Positions 34,860 to 39,961 of a stretch of DNA of 39,961 bases are shown here, in pieces. Location of the stretch: assembly GCA_017450465.1 (NCBI GenBank), contig JAFSUW010000029.1:105572-145532 (forward strand), written 5' to 3'. The notes under the pieces are model-generated. The model made no database searches, was not told the DNA's origin, and saw only the letters and a list, made by a program, of their open reading frames with translations. The position numbers and the translations under genes were made by a program. Source of the DNA: Clostridia bacterium. GTDB taxonomy: Bacteria > Bacillota > Clostridia > TANB77 > RGIG9151. Within the stretch, counting starts at the first letter, position 1. Every line of letters starts with the position of its first letter.

Positions 34860-35364
34860 AATTTATTTCTTTTATCATGCTAATCATTTCATCCTTTGCA
34901 ACGCCTTTTTCTATATAAACCGAATAACTAAAATCGCCTGTATTCCAAGTTGCTAAACTTGCTTTTCCTTCGTTACCCTTTAACGTTACGTCATCGCCTT
35001 CAATTTCTGTTACTACTTCTTCAGCATATTCTGTATAAACGCCACTTATGTCCCCTGTGCCTCTTGCCTTTCTTATGGTTGCTATTTCCTCTTCATCACG
35101 GCTTAAACGCACATCTAAAAGTTCGCCATTTATTACAAAAACAGTTTGTGCTAAATCTTTATACTTTTTTGGGAGTGTTACGTTAAAACCTACATCGTCA
35201 CTTGCTCCCTCTAACGTATCATACTCAATCATTGGGTTTGGTATGCCATCATAATCATCTGGCAATGCTGGTTTTGCAGCATTTTTATTCGCAACAAACT
35301 TACAAATACCTACTATCAAAAGTACACATAAAATTGCAATTATTATCTTTGTAATACCCTTCAT
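34858..35364 (-). CDS. membrane-anchored DUF4367-like protein
   Basis: The 168 residues have one N-terminal membrane helix (about 5-24) and an extracellular domain. Its end (LATWNTGDFSYSVYIEKGVAK, then MISMIKEIN) resembles the DUF4367 domain seen at the end of anti-sigma-factor-like and lipoprotein-like proteins. No catalytic motif is visible. The ATG at 35362-35364 follows AAGGGGGA. It is the last of three close genes on this strand: the exonuclease, the zinc-ribbon membrane protein and this one. Confidence 0.6.
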   Translation of the reverse strand: MKGITKIIIAILCVLLIVGICKFVANKNAAKPALPDDYDGIPNPMIEYDTLEGASDDVGFNVTLPKKYKDLAQTVFVINGELLDVRLSRDEEEIATIRKARGTGDISGVYTEYAEEVVTEIEGDDVTLKGNEGKASLATWNTGDFSYSVYIEKGVAKDEMISMIKEIN

Positions 35365-35376
35365 AAGAAATCCCCC

Positions 35377-35742
35377 TTATTTTGTCAAAACTTTTTTATT
35401 CCATGATCTTTTGTTGCACTCTGGGCACTTTAAATATCTTGTCCTACCAACATGCATTGCCAAAAACACATCTTTATACTTTGGAACATATCTATTTTTG
35501 CAATTCCCGCATTCATAATATCCTGCTTCCGTTTCAATTTTTACCGCATACGCACATGCTATCATAAAAATAACAAAAGCCGTTATCCCTATGCCGAGTT
35601 GCAAATACTCGTCTTCAATTACAAACGCTACCAAAAACATTATAACCAAGAAAGACGCAAGTGCTATATATCCAATAACCCATTCGTATGAAAGTAACTT
35701 TTTATTTGCTTCTTCTTCAAACTTTTTTAATTCATCATCCAT
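35377..35742 (-). CDS. small membrane protein with a zinc-ribbon tail
   Basis: The 121 residues have two membrane helices (about 22-41 and 48-66) and a cytoplasmic zinc-ribbon-like tail with Cys78/Cys81 (YECGNC) and Cys106/Cys109 (KCPECN). I do not recognise a named family. The ATG at 35740-35742 lies three bases after the stop of the exonuclease gene, so the two are translationally coupled. Confidence 0.75.
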   Translation of the reverse strand: MDDELKKFEEEANKKLLSYEWVIGYIALASFLVIMFLVAFVIEDEYLQLGIGITAFVIFMIACAYAVKIETEAGYYECGNCKNRYVPKYKDVFLAMHVGRTRYLKCPECNKRSWNKKVLTK

Positions 35743-35744
35743 AC

Positions 35745-36320
35745 CTACACCCCCATTTTCGACGCTATTTCTGGCTTTAACCTGTTGTATACTTCAAGTG
35801 TCATTTCAACATCTTTAAGTGACCTATGGCTACCCGTTGTATCGATGTGATAATAATTTGCTAAATCGGAAAGCTTGTGATGAGTAAGACCTGTTAAAAC
35901 CATACGTGACAGACGCAATGTATCGACAAAATCATTTGTAAGTGGCTTTAAACGGCATTCTAAAAGTTTATCATAAATAAAATTGATATCAAAATTCACA
36001 TTGTGCCCCATTAGAGTATTGTCCCCAACAAAATCCACAAACTTAGTAAGCACTTCATCTATAGGCGGAGCATTTACAACCATTTGATTAGTAATGCCCG
36101 TTAAATTAGTAATGAAGCTGCTTATAGGGTACACCGGCTTAATGAGTGTGCAAAACTTGTCTATAACCGCACCATCTTTTACTTTTAAGGCACCTATTTC
36201 AATAATTTCGTTCTGTTTTGTATTTAAGCCAGTTGTTTCTATATCGAAAACCACAAAAGAGCTTGGAGTTGCGACTAAACTTTTGCCCTTTTTTATTCGC
36301 ATATTGGTTGTGATTAGCAT
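35745..36320 (-). CDS. DnaQ/PolC-type 3'-5' exonuclease
   Basis: This is a DEDDh exonuclease of 191 residues. The metal ligands are visible: Asp26 and Glu28 in FDIETTG, Asp111 in GHNVNFDINF, His165 and Asp170 in SHRSLKDVE. The sequence is close to the exonuclease domain of PolC and to stand-alone exonucleases of Clostridia, with no polymerase domain attached. It may act in proofreading, repair or RNA trimming. The ATG at 36318-36320 follows TGGAGGT and a good SigA promoter (36339-36366). Confidence 0.88.
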   Translation of the reverse strand: MLITTNMRIKKGKSLVATPSSFVVFDIETTGLNTKQNEIIEIGALKVKDGAVIDKFCTLIKPVYPISSFITNLTGITNQMVVNAPPIDEVLTKFVDFVGDNTLMGHNVNFDINFIYDKLLECRLKPLTNDFVDTLRLSRMVLTGLTHHKLSDLANYYHIDTTGSHRSLKDVEMTLEVYNRLKPEIASKMGV

Positions 36321-36338
36321 AGTACTACCTCCATGTAT

Positions 36339-36366
36339 ATTTTATCATAGGAAACGGTTTTGTCAA
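36339..36366 (-). promoter_or_regulatory. SigA promoter of the exonuclease operon
   Basis: On the minus strand, a perfect TTGACA (36361-36366), 16 bases, and TAAAAT (36339-36344). Confidence 0.75.
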
Positions 36367-36373
36367 TTTATAT

Positions 36374-36400
36374 AAAAACGAGCGATGTTACTCGCTCGTT
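36374..36400 (-). terminator. terminator after the 63-residue gene
   Basis: AACGAGCGA and TCGCTCGTT surround a short loop. The minus strand then reads TTTTTATA. Confidence 0.88.
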
Positions 36401-36407
36401 AAGTGGT

Positions 36408-36599
36408 TTACTTGCTATAGGCAGTGTTTTTCGAAACCTTCTTGTTACGCCTGTAGTCTTCTTTGTTTTGCTCTTGTTTAGAAACTTGAAGTTTATTTAT
36501 CTTTATGGTTCCTTTTCTACCAACATTTCTCTGCCGCTTTATAACCTTTTTAGGCGCGGGATTAGTGGTAATGATAGCATCATCTTCAAATTGTTTCAT
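36408..36599 (-). CDS. small basic protein of unknown function
   Basis: The 63 residues start MKQFEDDAIITTNPAPKK and continue with a strongly basic part (IKRQRNVGRKG, NKEDYRRNKKVSK). No family is recognised. The start is ATG 36597-36599, seven bases after CGGAGGACGT; a longer frame would begin before that site. A small GTGGC/GCCAC hairpin lies directly before the ribosome binding site. It sits behind the 112-residue gene on the same strand and may be co-transcribed with it. Confidence 0.6.
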   Translation of the reverse strand: MKQFEDDAIITTNPAPKKVIKRQRNVGRKGTIKINKLQVSKQEQNKEDYRRNKKVSKNTAYSK

Positions 36600-36661
36600 T
36601 ATACGTCCTCCGTGGCAACGCCACACACATTATTCCCCTCACAACAAACTAACAATGCTTT

Positions 36662-37000
36662 TTACGGTTCACGTGCTTGCTTCTCCCAGAAGCTAAGAAT
36701 AGGATCATCCGTGACAAAGATGGGTTCCATCAAGCTCCTTAATTTGTCTTCGAAAAACTGTTCCTTCGAAAGACGCGGAGCCCCGCCACTAGCTGTGGCT
36801 TTTGGAATACGCGGAACTTTGCCGTCAAGACTCTTCATGAACGTCTTGTACACCGGCAACCTTGCCTCACGCCTAATTGCAGCGAACTGGGTAAACCGTA
36901 TTTTGATTTGTTCCCTGTTCTGTGCATTTTCGGTTAACCAATCGGCATTGGCGCGGAAAAACAAACGAAGTAGTGTGCGTTCTTCGCTAGTTAGCTTCAT
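36662..37000 (-). CDS. 112-residue protein of unknown function, atypical composition
   Basis: MKLTSEERTLLRLFFRANAD and the rest are helical and basic, with a proline-rich middle (DGKVPRIPKATASGGAPR). No family is recognised. The DNA is visibly richer in G and C than its surroundings, which suggests it came from elsewhere. The ATG at 36998-37000 follows AGGAGGACGT, the same Shine-Dalgarno context as the downstream 63-residue gene. A near-consensus SigA promoter lies at 37043-37071. Confidence 0.65.
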   Translation of the reverse strand: MKLTSEERTLLRLFFRANADWLTENAQNREQIKIRFTQFAAIRREARLPVYKTFMKSLDGKVPRIPKATASGGAPRLSKEQFFEDKLRSLMEPIFVTDDPILSFWEKQAREP

Positions 37001-37042
37001 AACACGTCCTCCTTGTTGGATTGTGGTTTATTCGTTTGGTTT

Positions 37043-37071
37043 ATTATACTATGGAGTTGGGAAAAATGCAA
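37043..37071 (-). promoter_or_regulatory. SigA promoter of the two small genes
   Basis: On the minus strand TTGCAT (37066-37071), 17 bases, perfect TATAAT (37043-37048); the gene begins 43 bases downstream. Confidence 0.75.
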
Positions 37072-37116
37072 ATGGGGGGGAAAGTGTTTTTAAATCTCCT
37101 AGTATACCTAACTTGT

Positions 37117-38028
37117 CTAGTTAACTGTATTTACAATTTCTTTTAAGAATATTTCTATTAGCTCCTCTTTTTGTTGCTCTGAAAAAAACTTGCCCAACTT
37201 ATTTATCTGTAAATTTAATTTTCCCTCATCTATACCATTATTTGACATAAGATTTTGCATATCATTAATATACTTTTGAGCTAATTCTTTTTGGCTATCC
37301 ATATCCTTAAAACATGATTCATCAACTATATTACACATATGTTTGTTAATATTTTTTAGACTATCCATTAGCTTATTATCATTTTTTATCACTAATAATA
37401 CCAAAATAATACCAACTGTGAATACACCACTTATTTCTTGAGACACGTAACCACGTCCAATTTTAGTATATACTGCATCTATATATACCATAATCATTGG
37501 ATAAATTAAAAATATAGTAAAAAAATTACATATACTTTTCCAAAGTTCCGTGTCTTTTTGGGCCAAATATACCACTTCATTCACTTTTGTTGCATGTGCC
37601 AATCTACACAAGCAATGGTAAAGATATGTTAAAATTCCATCACCCAAATATTTCTTTAATTCTCCATTATCATTAAAAACGCAAAAATATTTATTTAAAT
37701 TTTTACCTATAAAAAATCTCACTTTACTCATCATACTTCGCTTTTCTTCATCCAACATTTTATTGTATAAATCGAAAATCTCTTTATTATCTTCTAAAAC
37801 TATTGCTATTAGCGTCATCTCATAGACATTTCTTAAACATGGCAGTGCAACAATTATTTCTCCTTTTTGCATTAATTTTACTATTTTTATAAGCAAATCA
37901 CCTGATGCATTAAGATTATTCTTAGCAGAATCATCCATATTCTGAGTTTCTAGTGTTTTTTGTATCTTGTTTATTTGTTTTATAAATACATGATTATACA
38001 CTTTTATAATTTTCTCTAAATCATCCAT
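37117..38028 (-). CDS. DUF5677-like membrane-associated protein
   Basis: The 303 residues start MDDLEKIIKVYNHVFIKQI. The first part (about 1-140) is helical with ALPCLRNVYEMTLIAIVLED, a pattern like the ALLRSLFE helix of DUF5677 proteins. A conserved-looking AHATKVNE follows. Two hydrophobic helices (about residues 168-190 and 205-225) come next, then a helical tail. The start is ATG 38026-38028, because GAGGTG precedes it by six bases, and it overlaps the stop of the upstream gene (ATGGATGA), which implies translational coupling. The role is unknown. Such gene pairs next to restriction genes are often defence or accessory cargo, but that is inference. Confidence 0.6.
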   Translation of the reverse strand: MDDLEKIIKVYNHVFIKQINKIQKTLETQNMDDSAKNNLNASGDLLIKIVKLMQKGEIIVALPCLRNVYEMTLIAIVLEDNKEIFDLYNKMLDEEKRSMMSKVRFFIGKNLNKYFCVFNDNGELKKYLGDGILTYLYHCLCRLAHATKVNEVVYLAQKDTELWKSICNFFTIFLIYPMIMVYIDAVYTKIGRGYVSQEISGVFTVGIILVLLVIKNDNKLMDSLKNINKHMCNIVDESCFKDMDSQKELAQKYINDMQNLMSNNGIDEGKLNLQINKLGKFFSEQQKEELIEIFLKEIVNTVN

Positions 38029-38820
38029 TTTCTTCACCTCGAATATTCGCATCACAATTTAGAAAGCATTCTAATATTTTTTGACCAAGTAAAGTAATAT
38101 GTATCCTATCTATATTATTAGGAGATGATGTCCCCAATGTTAAAAGGAATTCTGTCTGCAATATACCCAATCTTTCTAATTTTATTATTGAAAGTCCTAA
38201 GTACATAATATCAAATGTACTCTTACCAGATATTTTATATTCGGAATTTAACATATTGACCAAAGTACCTTCAGGTATATGTAAAAAATCGTTTAAATCT
38301 TTTAAGAAAATAGTATTTTCACCAAATATAATATTTCTATCGTGTAATATGTCTTTATTCTCATTTTTTTATTAGCAATACTCATCTTCGAATTTAATTC
38401 ATTTTTATTTGAAGATTTTATAAATGAATTAATTAATTTTATAAAATTAATATCTTGCTCATTCAAATTTTGTATTATTTCGCAAATTTCTTCTTGCAAT
38501 TCTTCGTCTTCATTAGCAATATATCTAACTACACTCCTGCAAAATTCTTTAGATGATTCGGGTATACAATTTAACAAATAATATCTTAAATTATTTCTAA
38601 CAAAATAATACTGATGCTCATCAAATTCAGAAATTCTACTTTCAAATTCTTCTATAGACATTTTTCGCTTATTAATTTCTTCTTCTAATTTTTCTAATCT
38701 TCTATTAACAATTTCCGCATCTATAAAATTTATAACTTCAGCTACAACTTGTCCTACATATGGTACTTGTCCTACAGTAACTTTTACCAATGATTTAGCA
38801 ATATTCGTTTTTTTTATCAT
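38021..38820 (-). pseudogene. frameshifted unknown gene (one-base deletion in an A7 run)
   Basis: Two frames join into one protein of about 266 residues if one A is restored in the run at 38364-38370. The first part (from ATG 38818-38820, MIKKTNIAKSLVKVTVGQVP) reads to AN-KK near 38370 and then goes out of frame, with a stop at 38302. The restored frame continues NKKNENKDILHDRNIIFGEN into LVNMLNSEYKISGKSTFD and ends at 38021. The N-terminus has a glycine-rich hydrophobic segment (VGQVPYVGQVVAEVINFI) and a coiled coil. The C-terminus looks like a winged helix (LGLSIIKLERLGILQT, then RIHITLLGQKIL). A second short frame at 38021-38263 is the C-terminal remainder. A true mutation, a read error or slippage are all possible. 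Confidence 0.65.
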
Positions 38821-39133
38821 TTTTACCATCCTTACTTCAGTTAAATTTTAGGTTTCTATTACATATATCTACTTATAATTCCATTACAAACACGAAATAA
38901 TTACTTTATATTTACATTTTAATTATAGCAAATAAAAATGCAACATTTAAATATTTATTTTTCACGCTTTTTCTCGATTTATCTAATTATTTTAAAATCT
39001 ATTATGCAACAATTTTTAAGTACCTTTTTACAAATAATTTCAAAAGCACTATAAAAAATTAGAAGTGATAAAATAAATACAGCTACAAAAAAGCTTACAT
39101 TTATTTTATCACTTCACATCAAACGATGTCTTT
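38821..39133. other. gap with the hsdR terminator
   Basis: AT-rich, no gene seen. The only clear structure is a 16-bp perfect stem, AAGTGATAAAATAAAT (39063-39078) with its complement at 39099-39114. The minus strand beyond it reads TTCTAATTTTTTATAG, so it is probably the terminator of the hsdR transcript. No clean promoter for the frameshifted gene was found; TATAAT-like stretches occur near 38925. Confidence 0.6.
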
Positions 39134-39961
39134 TTATTCATCTCTTCTTAGCATATTATATATTTCACTTGCAAATATACCGAGCACTTCTTTCTTTATA
39201 TCCTTATTATTAAGTAATAAAGTAAAGAAATCTTTATTCTGTTCAAGTCCCTCTACTAATGCATCATCAATATCATCATAATACGAGAATTCAAAGTCCT
39301 TTTCTGTATTATTTTTAGCACTATTTCTTAACTTTTCAGATTTCATAAGTATATCTTTTATTTGTAACATAGCTTTGACGGCGACATCGTTATCATACTT
39401 TTTGCCTGTTTTATTGTTTATTTCTTCAATTATTTCAGATAATCTCTTGATTTTATCCTCTGTTAAATCAAAAGCATCAGCAACTGTTAAATGTACAATT
39501 GGGTCTGGTTTGATATTGCTCTTTTTAATTTCTTGACCTTTCTTTTGAACAAAATCTGAAGCTGTAATCTTCCCATCAAGATTAAATCCACCACCAGGTC
39601 TTCTAACATCTAAAAATGCATTTAAAGCTACAAGAAAATGATATTTTTTATGAAGTTCTTTATCCTCAAAGCAAGATACCTGCATCAAAAATTCATAAAA
39701 TCTGATAAACCTTCTTACTTTGCCAACAAATTCTAACTGATCTTTTATATCATTTTGTTCTAGTAATTTTTTGCACTTGTTAAGATAGAAAATAATCTTC
39801 TTTGTTTCTTGGTCTGTTCTATCAGCTTTATTTTTGCAAAGTATTTCATTCGCACTTTCAATATCATCTGGATCAATAATATAATATCCATCAACTTTAG
39901 CTTCTAATTCATATATGTCTTCAGGAGTAACAGAGTTAGATAATATTGTAGTTGTATAATA
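39134..39961 (-). CDS. hsdR: type I restriction enzyme R subunit, C-terminal part
   Basis: The frame enters from the right edge and is open through 39961, so the gene's start is outside. The 275 residues present form the helical C-terminal domain of HsdR, the translocase/nuclease subunit of type I restriction-modification. LSNSVTPEDIYELEAKVDGY, VGKVRRFIRFYEFLMQVSCF and KKYHFLVALNAFL match the family pattern of the region that docks onto the methylase. The nuclease and helicase domains are not in the window. An internal methionine at 39688 is not a start. Confidence 0.85.
   Translation of the reverse strand, partial: YYTTTILSNSVTPEDIYELEAKVDGYYIIDPDDIESANEILCKNKADRTDQETKKIIFYLNKCKKLLEQNDIKDQLEFVGKVRRFIRFYEFLMQVSCFEDKELHKKYHFLVALNAFLDVRRPGGGFNLDGKITASDFVQKKGQEIKKSNIKPDPIVHLTVADAFDLTEDKIKRLSEIIEEINNKTGKKYDNDVAVKAMLQIKDILMKSEKLRNSAKNNTEKDFEFSYYDDIDDALVEGLEQNKDFFTLLLNNKDIKKEVLGIFASEIYNMLRRDE

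Noticed and set aside
38302-38829. Separate complete 175-residue gene
   Set aside because: After the A7 run its last residues are random-looking, and the other frame continues into the 38021-38263 frame.
39134-39688. Gene starting at the methionine at 39688
   Set aside because: The frame is open to the window edge, and the upstream residues (VGKVRRFIRFYEFL) are typical of HsdR, so it is a truncated larger gene.

Overview
The window is AT-rich DNA from a motile, endospore-forming member of the Clostridia. It carries two flagellin genes, the spore genes spoVAC-spoVAD-spoVAE, spoIIP and a SipL-type SPOCS/LysM gene, Gram-positive cell-wall genes (ddl, murF, an AMIN/Amidase_3 amidase) and an S-layer-homology surface protein. 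I do not try to name the genus. No tRNA, rRNA, CRISPR array or complete insertion sequence was recognised.

Layout. Positions 1-2009 hold two flagellin genes on the minus strand; the first is cut by the window edge. Their leaders present AAGGA in hairpin loops, as CsrA sites do. Positions 2504-7446 hold gyrA, then the potassium-uptake genes ktrB and ktrA. Positions 7475-9861 hold ddl-murF (minus). Positions 10026-17485 are a sporulation and envelope block: sipL (+), amidase-spoIIP-rsmE (minus), a basic-tailed CBM25-like protein (+) and spoVAC-D-E (+). Positions 17517-19313 (minus) encode a P-type ATPase relative that has lost its catalytic motifs. Then come argS, serS and a P-loop/Asp23 fusion (all minus), a small Amidase_6 protein (+), a GH26-like secreted glycosidase (minus) and a 1667-residue SLH protein (minus). 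Positions 31240-34834 (+) hold a copper ATPase with a CopZ domain fused at its C-terminus and two paralogous membrane proteins, each behind an identical Shine-Dalgarno-masking hairpin. Positions 34858-36320 (minus) hold three small housekeeping-like genes. From 36408 to the end is an accessory region: two small unknown genes, a two-gene unit whose first member is frameshifted at a homopolymer, and the C-terminal part of a type I restriction HsdR.

The most striking non-coding signal is a family of nested palindromic elements, at about 6.4, 19.4, 25.7 and 31.0 kb, with terminal inverted repeats close to AAATTATTGTTTGTCGGGA. A different 200-bp core palindrome occurs at 6.5 kb and, inverted, at 16.9 kb. 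The two core copies differ by paired changes that keep two stems intact, and both lie between co-directional genes (ktrB/ktrA and spoVAD/spoVAE). The strongest protein-level oddity is the catalytically dead P-type ATPase.

All functions are assigned by recognising motifs by eye; no database search was possible.
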